A DNA stretch of 64,000 nt from Chrysoporthe austroafricana (lineage: Eukaryota; Ascomycota; Sordariomycetes; Diaporthales; Cryphonectriaceae): NCBI GenBank assembly GCA_001051155.2, contig JYIP02000001.1, forward strand, positions 5,332,001-5,396,000. The letters run 5' to 3'. Positions 38,001 to 48,962 of the stretch are shown here, in pieces. A model generated the notes under the pieces. The model worked only from the letters and a program-made list of their open reading frames with translations, made no database searches and was not told where the DNA came from. A program made the position numbers and the translations under genes. The number at the start of each line of letters is the position of its first letter. Positions within the stretch are counted from its first letter, which is position 1.

Positions 38001-41000
38001 TTATCCATCCAGACGAAGTTCCTAGCCTTTGTCGAGGAGTCTTTATCACTGGTGGTGAGCAGTTGAAGCAAGAGATTCTGGACGCGTGGGGCCCGAAGCG
38101 CGTCATTCACAACTTCTACGGGCCCACCGAAGCCACTATTGGCGTGACCACGTTCCCATGTGTGCCGATCAATGGGAGATCTTCAAACATTGGAAGGCAG
38201 TTCGCCAATGTCGGCTCGTATGTCTTGAGACCCGGCACAAATATTCCAGTTCTGAAAGGTGGCGCCGGTGAGCTTTGCGTTTCAGGGAAGCTTGTCGGGA
38301 AGGGATATCTGAACAGATACGATCTCACTACCGAACGATTCCCAACGCTTGAAGCTTTTGGCGAGCGTGTCTACCGGACTGGAGATCTGGTCCGCGTTCT
38401 TCATGACGGTTGTTTTGATTTCCTCGGCCGTGCTGATGACCAAGTTAAGCTCCGTGGTCAGCGTCTCGAAATTGGTGAGATAAATCACTGCATCAAAACC
38501 GGTGTTTCCGAGATTACCGATGTCGTCACTCTAGTGATTCGCAACGAGAAGCAACAGAAGGATCTCCTTGTCTCGTTTGTGATCACAGAGCGGGATCAGA
38601 AGTCTACGGACCTCAAAGTTGTCAGTGGAGAGGAAGCAGCGAAGATCACTCAAAGAGTCCAACGGGCGTGCCGCGAGAAGCTTCCTGGCTATATGGTTCC
38701 CACCTATGTTCTGCTGCTACCATTCATACCTCTGTCGCCGAACAACAAGGCGGAGTTCAAGGATCTCCAAGCGCTTTTTGGCAGGCTGTCACCTGAACAA
38801 CTGGTGGCACCCTCTATCATATCGAATGCTGATCTCGGTGACTTTGGGAGGAGAATTTGTAGAGCGCTGAGCAGCATGGCTGGGGTCACAGAAAGTAGTA
38901 TTTTGCCTACCACGAATATCTTTGAGCTGGGCGTGGACTCCATCTCCGTCATAAGACTCGCGAAGGCGCTCAAGCGGGAAAGCATTAAGCATGCCACCCC
39001 GACTACCATTCTGAGAAATCCAACAGTGGCCGATCTGGCCCAAGCGCTGCAGTCTACGCAGCAGGCGGCTGAGTCCTCTAACGATGTGCTTGAGGCAAGA
39101 CAAGCGGTTGAAGCATGTCAGCACCGCCATAGGGGAGCCGTATGCAGGATCTTGGGCATCGCTCCTGACCAGATCGATTACGTCGCACCATGTTCGGCAT
39201 TGCAGCAAGGCATGATCTCGCGATCCAGGACCAAGGAAAGAAGTGGTGCTTACTTCAATACCTTCCGATTTGAGCTGGCAGAGACTATCTCGTTGTCGAA
39301 GCTCCGCGCAGCATGGGAGCAACTTATCGTCAGCAACGCAGTGCTGCGAACCCGGTTCGTGTCGTCTACTGAAGGCTTTGTGCAAGTCGCAGTGAAGAAA
39401 GTCGAAACTCCTTGGATCGAAGTTCAACTGAAGAAGAGCAATGACCTGGAAGCTTTATTAGATGAACGTCGAATGTCTTGGATTGAGACCAACAGCCTGA
39501 ACATCGAGTCGCCGGTGGAGTTCTTGACATTATGTCGCGGCGAGATGCGGATGTTGGTCATTCACATTTTCCACGCTATATACGACGCAAATAGCTTCGA
39601 CATTATGCTCAATGAGGTAGCTGAACTGTATGGAGGTCAACAGAACGCGGTCGAAGCACCAAGCTTTCTCGACGCTCTCCTCCACGGCCCTTTGAAGAAT
39701 CACTGGTCTTCCAAGGACTTCTGGACTGAACATCTGCGCGATGTCAGCTTGAGTCCTATGCCCCGGATATCAAAAACACCAAGTCATCAAGACCTCAGTG
39801 TCTCGCGTCAAATACCTTTCGATGCCCTCGAGAAGGTCCGAAAGAAGCTCGGTGTCACACAACAAGCGGTCGTTCAAGCACTATGGAGCAATATTTTACA
39901 ACGGTACTATGGTTCAGAGGTCACTTTTGGGATTATTGTTTCGGGTCGATCGATCGATTTAGAGAACGTCGGAAAGACCATCGGTCCGCTCTTCAACACC
40001 ATTCCCTACCGTCACCGTATCTCTCAAAGTCAGACCTGGTCAGCGGCCATCCGTCAATGTCACGAGTTCAACACCGCCATCCTGCCGTTCCAACACGTCC
40101 CCCTGAGAGATGTGCAGAAGTGGTGCTCTGGTGGTAAATCACTCTTCGACACTCTATTCTCTTTCCAAAGGGCTTCTACTTTAGTGGAAGCAGCCCAAGA
40201 ACTGTGGAAAGAAGTTGAGCCAACTGTCAACCCAGACTATCCTTTGGCTTTCGAGGCGACATTGCTACCTGATATTGCCTTGCAGATCCTACTTGTGGCT
40301 CCTCAAGGAATAGCAGATGAGACAGCGCTTAATAAGCTTCTCGATGATTTCGAGAACAGTGCAAAGGCTGTGGTGGACGATGCTGACGCCACGGTGACAC
40401 CAACCACAATTGGCGTCTCTACCACCAATTCCTTTCAGGGTAGTAAAGCTGGTGCGGAGGCTCTACATGATTCACCAGGCGAGACTTCGCCGTCTTTCGA
40501 ATGGACATCTCAAGCACTGACCATTCGCGAAGAAATGGCTCTCCTTGCGGACGTCGAAGCTTCATCCATCACCCTGAAAACAAGCTTGCTAGAGCTTGGA
40601 CTTGACAGCATCGACACGATCAAGCTGTCTGCGAGACTACGGAGGGCGGAGATCTCTTTAAGTAACAGTGACCTAATCAAGGGCCAAAGTATCACGCAGC
40701 TTGTGACAATTTTGCAAGGAAAAGAAGCAGTGAATGCTGAGGTTCAGGACAGTGGCTACTGTTCGGACGTCGAAGACCCTTCGATCTCCCTCAGGAGATA
40801 CATGGAGGAAAGCGGCCAGGACCTTACCAACGTGCAAGAAGTCCTTCCCCCCACGCCATTGCAAGACTCCATGGTGTCTGAGATGATTCAGTCAGACTTT
40901 CAGCTATACTTCAACCACGACGTGCTCGAGCTTTCACCAGATATAGACGTGAATCGCCTTAAGAGTGCCTGGACGACTGTCATCAAGAATTCGCCAATTC

Positions 41001-43821
41001 TGCGAACAGTCTTTGTTGAGGTAGAGAGCCCAGCCTTTGAGTTCGCATATGCGCAGCTTGTCATGGGAGATCTTTTGCCCGAATTCGATAAGGTCGAGAT
41101 CCAATCCATTGACGAAACGACACGTTTGATGAATCGGGCGTGCACAAGGGCTCGTGGTGGTCGTGGGTCATCGAATCTCCTGCAACTGACAATCGCCAAG
41201 CTCAAGCAGGAAAGGTACCTCGTCTTCTCAATCGCGCATGCACTCTACGATGGCTGGTCACTGGGACTTCTGCACCAGGATGTTGAGGCTGCTTACCGTG
41301 ACACGTACGCACCGCGTGAAGCATATACCGACTATCTGGGAGACATTCTTCGCTCCTCCAAAGATGATGCCCGAGACTTCTGGTCTGACTACATCTCCGA
41401 CGCCGCTCCTACCACGTTCCCTTCTCGCTCCGGGCTACCGGGTTCGAGAATAAACAGGGCCGAAGCTTCCTCGAGCACTCCAGCAGCAACTCTGAAGGCC
41501 TTTTGCAAACGCCATGCGGTCAGTCAGCAAGTCGTTGCACAGGCGTGCTGGGCTACTGTGCTTGCAAGTCACTGTCAGACTTTAGACGTCATGTTCGGCG
41601 TCGTGTTGTCTGGCAGGGACACCGAGGCTTCTGAAGCGATGCTATTCCCAACCATGAACACCGTGCCTGTGAGAGCGGTCCTTCATGGGTCAGCAATTAC
41701 TTTCTTGCGTTACATGCAAGACAACATGACCAGCATCAACCAATGGCAGCACTTTCCGCTACGGAAGATTCATGCAATGATGCAAAGTCGGCAAGGCAGC
41801 CTCTTCAATACTCTCTTCATCTTGCAAAAGGGCTCTCCTGGCCCTTCATCTCTGAGTGAGCCGTTCGTCAAGTCCATTAAAGGATCATCTGCTGTGGAAT
41901 ATCCCGTCTGTGTTGAGATGGAGGTTGAGAAGGACAAGATCACGTGGCGCACTGCCTGCGATAATGGTTACTTGTCATCAACTGGTACGAAGAAGCTTCT
42001 TAGGGGACTTGACAGTGCTCTGAGATTCTTGACCAACTCGCCTCAAGGCGACATCCTCAAATTCAGTGTTGATGGTGTCTCGATTTGCGGTCTGCCCGCC
42101 TTCCGACCAAAAGAAATCCCATCGTCGCGACAGGGACAGGAAACCGAAGTAGACCAGGACGATGGTGAGTGGTCAACGAACGAAGAGACTGTCAGGTCTG
42201 TTCTCGCAGAAGTCTCTGGGGTCGAGCAAAAATCCATCAGCAAGAGCCACAGTATCTACCATCTTGGTCTCGACTCCATCAGCGCCATCAAAGTCAGCTC
42301 AATTCTGCGCAAGCGGGGCATGAACGTCAGTGTGAGGGAGATGATTCAAGCAATCTCCATCAAGGAGATAGCCGTGAAGGCCTCAGGTCCTTCACCGCCA
42401 TCCTCGCCCACTACAGTTCTGGATGATGACCCGTCAGCCGTGGTAGACAAAATAATGGAAGGAATCAAAGTGGGAGGGCTTCTACAGACCGCCGGCATCG
42501 ATGCTGCCGGCGTAGAAGAAATTATGCCTGCGACCGCGATGCAGACGCACATGCTCAGCATCTGGCAGAACACCAATGGTCTTGTGTTCTTTTCGGTATT
42601 TCGCTACCGACTATCCGGTATCAAAGACCGTCACTTCATTGATAGCGCTTGGATGGCCCTTGTCAAGCAGCACACCATCCTCCGCACAGTCTTTGTCGCC
42701 ACTGGATCTAGAGAAGTCCCGTTCTTACAGCTGGCTCTCCGCTCAGGTTCAGCGATCACGAATCCATTCTGGGCGCTCAATGTACAAAGACAGGATGACA
42801 ACAACTGGGCTGTCAGTCTGAAGATCCATCATGCGCTGTATGATGGAGTGAGCCTCCCACTGATCGTGGATCGCTTCAAGAAGCTTCTTTTCGACAACGT
42901 AGCCACGGATGATAATGATCTCCAGGAGGAGTCGGTGTGGAAGAGGCTCATTGGGTCATCACTGAGCGCGGATGCGGTGACCAACCGAAAGTCTTTTTGG
43001 AAAGACTATCTTCAAGGAACGCAGCCTCTGCCACTTAACTTACAAGGTGCCAACCACACCGAATCTACGAGCGAGCGCGTCGTCCTCCTACAACGCGCAG
43101 CACTCGCCAACACGATGAAGCTGAAGGCGCTTTGTTCTGATAATGGGGTCAGCATACAAGCCATGTTCCTCGCAGCATATGCGAAGACTCTCGCGTCTGT
43201 GTCTAGTCAAGATGCTGAGAGAGACGTCGTGTTTGGCGTGTACCTTGCTAACAGAGGTGTTGGCCTTCAGCTGGCGTATCCGACACTCTGCCTCGTACCG
43301 CTTCGTGTGCGTGCACCGCAGAACTTAGAGGTTGCTGAAGTAGCTACCGGTATACAGAAGGACCTTTATCGGATCTCAGCTCCGGAGAATGTTACGGTCG
43401 GCCTGTGGGAGATCAAGGAGTGGACAGGCGTAGAAGTGGACTCCTTTGTGAACTTCTTGAGCTTGCCCGGTGAGCCAGGAGAAGCGCGTGGGGATGATAC
43501 TCATGGCGCCATCCACCTGGAGGAAGTCGGTTTCGATGAAGCAAGAGCACTAGGAGAGACAAGCACCGTCATGGATCCGAGTCGACTGCGTTGGCTCGAG
43601 GCTAATGCTGTCAGGGAATCTTATCCCGTGAGTGGACGTTTGAGTTCAAGCTATGTTGACTTTGGATTGCTGACAGACTCGCATAGGACGCTGTGGATAT
43701 CGAGGCATCACTGCAAGCCAATGGTGCAATGGACATAGGAGTATTTGGCTCTCATAGTAAACTTGGCGACGATGGGGCAGGATCTTTGGTGGACATTATC
43801 GTTACCAATTTGCGCATGTAA
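29085..43821 (+). CDS. sidC: Ferrichrome-type siderophore nonribosomal peptide synthetase
   Basis: Three exons, 29085-35347, 35398-43627 and 43687-43821, give 4,875 residues; the introns are only 50 and 59 nt. The last exon restores a C-terminus ending in a GVFG-containing tail. Domains in order (key residue, approximate position): A1 (YTSGSTGTPKG 186), T1 (Ser 577), C1 (HHAIYDG 767), A2 (YTSGSTGVPKG 1238), T2 (1643), C2 (HHAMYDG 1843), T3 (2192), C3 (HHVLYDA 2396), A3 (YTSGTTGTPKG 2858), T4 (3269), C4 (FHAIYDA 3478), T5 (3824), C5 (AHALYDG 4034), T6 (4380), C6 (HHALYDG 4565). This ATC-ATC-TC-ATC-TC-TC order is that of SidC/NPS2 enzymes, which build cyclic hexapeptides of three small residues and three N5-acyl-N5-hydroxyornithines. 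The terminal C domain is thought to cyclise and release. All six T domains keep the phosphopantetheine serine. An in-frame ATG at 28764 could add 107 low-complexity residues. Confidence 0.96.
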
Positions 43822-43986
43822 AGTTGCATTTCTGTTTTTTGATTTCTTAATTCCGTAATAGTATTACGCGCGCATAGCACGTCTGTATTTCATTGAAGAG
43901 ATTCAATATAAGAGATTAGTCACAACTAGACAGCATTGGTTTTTTTGATGTCTGCAAGTCGATGTTCTCAGGGTATCTCGGAACCG

Positions 43987-44919
43987 CTACTTCTGCCGTA
44001 CGTTCTTTGGTTTGCGCTTCTTGAAGGCTGCAGCCGGGTTCCCTGCGCCTCCTTGTGCCTCTTCAGCGTCTTCGGCCTTGATAGTAGGCCCATCAGGTTT
44101 GACATCAGCTTCAGCCGGTATCTCCGCTGGTATCGAATGATCCACGTCCAAATGTTCCTGCTTGATCGGCGGCAGGTCCTCGTCAGCGTCTCGCTTAAAG
44201 CTGTTCTCTGCTGGCTCGGACTTCGCAGGCTCCTCAACGCTCTCTTCTTTTTTCACAGCATCTGCGCCTGCATCATCCTCATCCTTCTTCTTGACCTGCA
44301 AGCTCCCACTCAACAGCGCGTCCAGGTCCTCACTCGCCTCCCCTCCCGCAAGCCGCGAGTCCCGGCCCCATCGCCTGGTCTTTTTGAACAGACCCTTGAC
44401 AGCATCCTCCTCTTCCTTCTCCTCTTCTGTCCGTTCTCTCTTGTGGACGCCTCTTGCCCTTGCCTCGGGGCTGATGTCTTCGTCTTTGGGTTTCTCCTCG
44501 ACGATCGTCGTAGACGTAATAGTCCACTCGCCCACCATCGCTAGGTCCCCTCTGAACTCCTGCGGTATGCTCACGCCGAGCGACGCAAGCTGCTCCGCCT
44601 GCCTCTTCCGCTCCGAGTCAGACAGCACCCCCGCGCCGCCGCCGCCGGGTGGCGCAGCCGAGGGCGGCCGCACGCCGGAGGACGGCGTCGACGACCCGCC
44701 AGCGACGACGCCATTGAGCCGCTCGATCTCCCGCCTGGCACGCTCCTTCTCGCGGTCCTCCCGCTCCTTGCCACGGTGCAGCTCCCGCAGCGAGCGCTTG
44801 ACGGCGCCCTGGTGCTTGCCGGTGGCCTCGTGGTTCTGGCGCTCGAGCTTCGTGTCGCGCACGTACGTGGCACAGTGTTTGCACCAGTACCTGGGTGTCG
44901 ACTTCCAGTGCTCTGCCAT
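43987..44919 (-). CDS. U1-type zinc finger protein, WBP4-like splicing factor
   Basis: One uninterrupted frame of 310 residues. Residues 1-45 form a matrin/U1-C type C2H2 finger, from MAEHWKSTPRYWCKHCATYV through the histidine pair HEATGKH, followed by a long charged helix (EREDREKERARREIERLNG). This start is shared with WW-domain-binding protein 4 and related spliceosomal proteins. The rest is acidic/Lys-rich and disordered, ending in FKKRKPKNVRQK, a basic tail also typical of these fungal proteins. No WW domain is visible, unlike metazoan WBP4. The predicted role is RNA or snRNP contact during pre-mRNA splicing in the nucleus. It converges on the synthetase gene (165 bases between stop codons) and has no functional tie to it. 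The start is the ATG directly before the finger; an in-frame ATG 30 codons upstream is less likely. Confidence 0.85.
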   Translation of the reverse strand: MAEHWKSTPRYWCKHCATYVRDTKLERQNHEATGKHQGAVKRSLRELHRGKEREDREKERARREIERLNGVVAGGSSTPSSGVRPPSAAPPGGGGAGVLSDSERKRQAEQLASLGVSIPQEFRGDLAMVGEWTITSTTIVEEKPKDEDISPEARARGVHKRERTEEEKEEEDAVKGLFKKTRRWGRDSRLAGGEASEDLDALLSGSLQVKKKDEDDAGADAVKKEESVEEPAKSEPAENSFKRDADEDLPPIKQEHLDVDHSIPAEIPAEADVKPDGPTIKAEDAEEAQGGAGNPAAAFKKRKPKNVRQK

Positions 44920-46083
44920 CTTATTCCCCGGGCGAGGGAGCGTGTGGGCGCGTGTGTCCCTTGCGTGAGGCGGTTGGGAGGAAGGGAGGCTCGTCCGGGC
45001 CCTGGTCAAGGGGCCAAGGGAGGTTGCGCTGCGCCTGCGTAAGGGCTGCTGCTGGGTTGGCGGAGCGGATGGGGTCTCCGATCGTAGGCTCTCACAGCAC
45101 GTAGGAAATGAAGGTCGTTAAGGGAGCGCAAGTCACCGTTTCGCCGTGTTCGTCGTGGTCAAGCTCACTCGAGGGATGGTGGTTCAACGATGTCTTCTGT
45201 CAGGGAAAACTGGCGGCCGGCAACGATGTTCGGGGGTAGCGCACCCCGGGGGTACATGTAGAGTTCTGCTTTGTCATCTCCACACTCACATCTCAGCTTG
45301 GTCTCACGTTATCATGAGCGAGCATCACGCGGCAGGTCGGACTGTTCGGTTTGTTTGCAAAGATTTATTTGCGTGGTCTAGTGGCCTATGTACAGGTACT
45401 ACAAGAGATCCCTCGAGTACCGCAATTATGCCCACGACCGTTCCCGGTCTCATCATGTCCATGTCCGTGACCGTCATCAAATGAGAAAAGACTCCTCCCT
45501 GATCCGCGAGCAGGTGGTTGCCGCGGGGGTATTGTTTTTCATCCATGAGTTTCCTTTCCTTCCCGTTCCTTGTCCCCAGTGCAGTACCGAATTCCCTTCG
45601 AGACGAAGTGGAACAAACAAGGCAGAGAAGAACACAGGTCCTGTCTCCCATAGGTCCATTAGTGTGCTCGCCGAAAACCGCGGCAGCTTGACAAATATCA
45701 ACGAAACAAGCAAATGTGTCATGAAAAGAAAACCACCGGATCTGCAGTTGCTCATCGTGCTGTGCCATTTCCCGAGATCAAGACTTCCAACACATTCCCC
45801 GCCTCCCCTCCATCTTCCCTGCGATCCTCCAGCGGGGGAGGAGTGACGAAAAGGCGCAGACAGGTTCCTGCAAGATGATTAGGTAAAGCAGTGAGGCTGC
45901 CGGCATCCGCATTACAAGCCTCGCAAGATCAGACGTCGTGTTGTTGCCATGCTGATTAGACCGAACAGAAGACATCGAGAGCCGAGAAAAGAGCTGCCGA
46001 AGAAAAAAGATCCGAGAAATGGGTATCGCAACAAGTCAAGAGAACATGCGTTGTGTGGTTGTGTCGTCAATTGGGCGGAGCGT
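44920..46083. other. Intergenic region
   Basis: Promoter of the zinc finger gene and 3' flank of the wall protein gene. Open frames near 45146-45846 on both strands overlap each other, lack family similarity, and are treated as chance. Confidence 0.45.
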
Positions 46084-47696
46084 TTACAGGAACGCGACCG
46101 CGCCGATCAGGCCGACCATCAGGGCAGCCATGGAGCCCATCGTGACCGAGCCGGCCGCCGCACCGCTGCTAGCGGGGGCAGAGGTTCCAGTCGAGGCCGA
46201 CGACGACGTGGTGGACGCGCCGGAGGAAGCTGTGCCAGAGGCGGCAGACGTGGCGAGGGTGCTGCTGCCCGCAGCGGTCGCGGACGCACCAGTGGCCGTG
46301 GCGCCGCCAGTAGCGGCCGTCTCGCTGGCGGAGGCGGAGGTCTCAGCCGCGGAAGAGGCAGCCTCGGTAGACGTTGCGACGGCGACGCTGCTTACGGTGG
46401 GCACGGAGGCAGCTGGGGTCACTTGGATCTGGCCGTCCGTGTACTGCGACACCGGCACGAGGGTTGTGGTCGCCGAGTTCTCGGGCGTGCTGGTGACGCT
46501 GGCGCAGGGAGTGGTGGCGACTTGAACCTGGCCTGTAAGAGGGTCAAGTGAGCACGTGTCTTGTATACCGATAGTAAAGGGATGGCGGGGCTCTGGTTCG
46601 ATAACCCGTGTTCGGGGAAAAAAGACAACACAACGCAGGGACAAATGACTTACCATCGGAAATCTGCGAAACCTCGCAGAGAGGGACACCAGTGGTGGTG
46701 GTCTTGACCTGGGGCTGTCCGTCGGAGATTGCGCTGACGATGGTGGTGGTGACGACCTGGGTGCCAACGACCTGACCATCACCAGTCTCGGAGGCAGTGC
46801 CACCACATGGCATAATGATAATCTCCACGGGCGAGCACTGGGCGGCCCAGTTGCGGTCGTACAGGTTGTAGAAATCACCGGACTCGCACTCATACCAGAC
46901 GGCAGATCCACCAAGGGCCAGGGAGCCATTGCTGCAGGAGGAGAAACCCGCAGTGTAGATGGCACCGGCCTGAGGGGGGTCATCAAACTGGAACTGGTAG
47001 TTGCTGGCGATATATCCAGTGCGGGACTGAGCGTCGGTCAAGACACCACCAGAGAGGCTGGCAACAAGGGTTCCAGAGTCCGAGCAGGAAGCTCGCTTCT
47101 GTGGTGCGATTGTTAGTCCCACAACTCCAGTCGATCATGGGGTTGGCTCCGAAGCAATACTGTATGGGGAAGGGTGTGTTTGGGGCGGGTGGTAGCCGCG
47201 TCACGTCCGAGGTGTGGCATTTGCAAACATTGAATCAGGTGAAATTGCTATGCCTGACGGGGAAGGGGGGAGTGGTCGTCAAACAGCAATCAAGGCTCTG
47301 TAACCTGAGCATCTGTGAATTGTGGGGGGACGTTGCTGTTTTCGGGTGTATCACGAAGGCCAACTCATCGTAGCCGTCCAGCCTGACGGCCGCAAGAGGA
47401 CACACGACACGGTTGGAAAAGGGGAAAACGACAAACGAGATGGATCGAGAGTGCCAGCATTGGGTTCAATGGATGAAAGATGGTGGTGTCGTGGGCACAA
47501 TTCAACTTACGGCAATGGGCTCAGAACGCTTCTTGGCACCAGCGACCTTAGCGACGGTGATCTCGAAAGTACCATCATACGAGGCCGAGCAACCAGCAGG
47601 AGCGGTCGCGGAGGGGGCGATGGCAGAAGTGACGCCCTGGGCCAGGGCGACACCAGCCATGCTGGCGGCGGCAAGAATGGTGGTGAAGGCCTTCAT
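46084..47696 (-). CDS. PIR-repeat, GPI-anchored cell wall protein
   Basis: Three exons on the minus strand, 47696-47511, 47098-46654 and 46532-46084, give 359 residues. A signal peptide spans about residues 1-19 (ends ALAQG). A dibasic KR, the usual Kex2 cut in PIR proteins, lies at the exon 1/2 junction (residues 63-64), with another KR at 56-57. Residues 65-170 match fungal covalently linked wall proteins, including GVLTDAQSRTGYIASNYQF, SNGSLALGGSAVWYEC, FYNLYDR and CSPVEI. Three PIR-like units follow: SAISDGQPQ, SQISDGQVQ and SQYTDGQIQ; the glutamine in such units can form an alkali-labile ester with beta-1,3-glucan. The last 140 residues are Ser/Thr/Ala-rich and end in a hydrophobic tail suited to GPI anchoring. 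Having both attachment modes is notable. Role: structural wall component. Confidence 0.9.
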
Positions 47697-48954
47697 GGTG
47701 ACGTTGTCGTTTGGCGAGGTCTGGTGAGAGTTGCTGTTGTCTGGGGCTATGTCTTAAGACTGCAATTGAAGACGACAACTGAGAGAAGACGAAGCGATCG
47801 TACGTTGAACGAACGGGCAGCCTGGTGAGACGGTCAGAACAGAGAGTCAAGTTGGCTGAGCTTGTTGAGTTCGTGGAGAGGAGCAGGTTGTGTCGGATGG
47901 AGGTGAAAAGCGGCTTGGATGTGAAGACAACAACAATAAGTATCGTACCAAAGCGGGTCTCGATGACAAAGCGAGTGTCCGGGATCGAGTTGCGTGTGAA
48001 TTGGGCTAGCAGCAAAAGTCTCGGCGCCGGCACAGACAAAGTGACGAGAACAGCAAGATCACGAGGAGGGGGAGGGTGAACTCCGGTGGTGGTGGACGAG
48101 GAAGGGGAGAGCTTGATATACGGGCAGCGGAGGGGGTGACAAGCTGGACAAGACTAACACACTCCTACATTCCCTAGAATGGCATGGGGAGATTCATGGG
48201 CATTCACTAACCCACAAGGGCATCCAGGATGAACAGACATCCAGGAGCAATTGGTCAGGCCATCGTTCTGAGTCAACGCCCACATCACAAGGGCCAGCAC
48301 GGAGGGGAGGGCAGACGCAGGTGGCAGTCAAGGCGGTCTTTGTCCCGGGACAAGAGGAGATGCACAATCACACATTGCGATATGCACGGAACAGGGATCG
48401 AGGACTGGGGCAAAGAGGATCACCGCACCAACATAGTATGGTAGATCGCCACGGGTCCCGGCAAACGGACCAGGCTCCTCAAGTTCTGGGCGTGCTAAAG
48501 CAGGGGGCTGGTGATGGTGCCACCTTGGTGCATGGGGCTACCGCATGTACCCTCTCAAGGGATGTACATCCCCAGCAGTGCGCCTCGGACTACTGAGGAT
48601 GGCCGCCCACCGTTGCAATAGCCCACCTGCGCACACACCACAATGCTTTTGCCTGTCGTTACGGTTGACGCTGAGTTGGCCACTTCTGGGGACCTGGAAT
48701 TCCCGGGCGTGGCCTGTCGGCAGGATCGCTCTCCCGTGCTACTATCATGTAGCCTCCCACGGTATGAGGTCCGCTGCGGCACAAGCTGCCACTAAACCGC
48801 TCCCACAGCCCGCAGAGGAATAAGTGATCCCGCAGGGTTTATCGCTCCATGGTAATCGGGCCTCGGTGCGCTTTGTTCGTCGGCAGTCTTGATCTGCAAT
48901 GTTGAGTTCCGATATTTCGTCTGGCTGGCGTTGGGTTCCCGTTAGTCTCGGCCC

Positions 48955-48962
48955 TATAAAAG
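48955..48962 (+). promoter_or_regulatory. Orphan TATA box
   Basis: TATAAAAG on the plus strand with no recognisable coding region downstream. Either chance or the promoter of a noncoding transcript. Confidence 0.2.

Noticed and set aside
20750..43821. Amidase as part of the siderophore cluster
   Set aside because: It is 2.9 kb from sidA, lacks ATCWGATAA sites in its own promoter, and no known step of ferrichrome synthesis uses such an enzyme; proximity alone is not enough.
44162..44968. 268-codon frame on the plus strand opposite the zinc finger gene
   Set aside because: It is the antisense shadow of the U1 zinc finger gene; its Ser-rich translation comes from the complementary charged codons.
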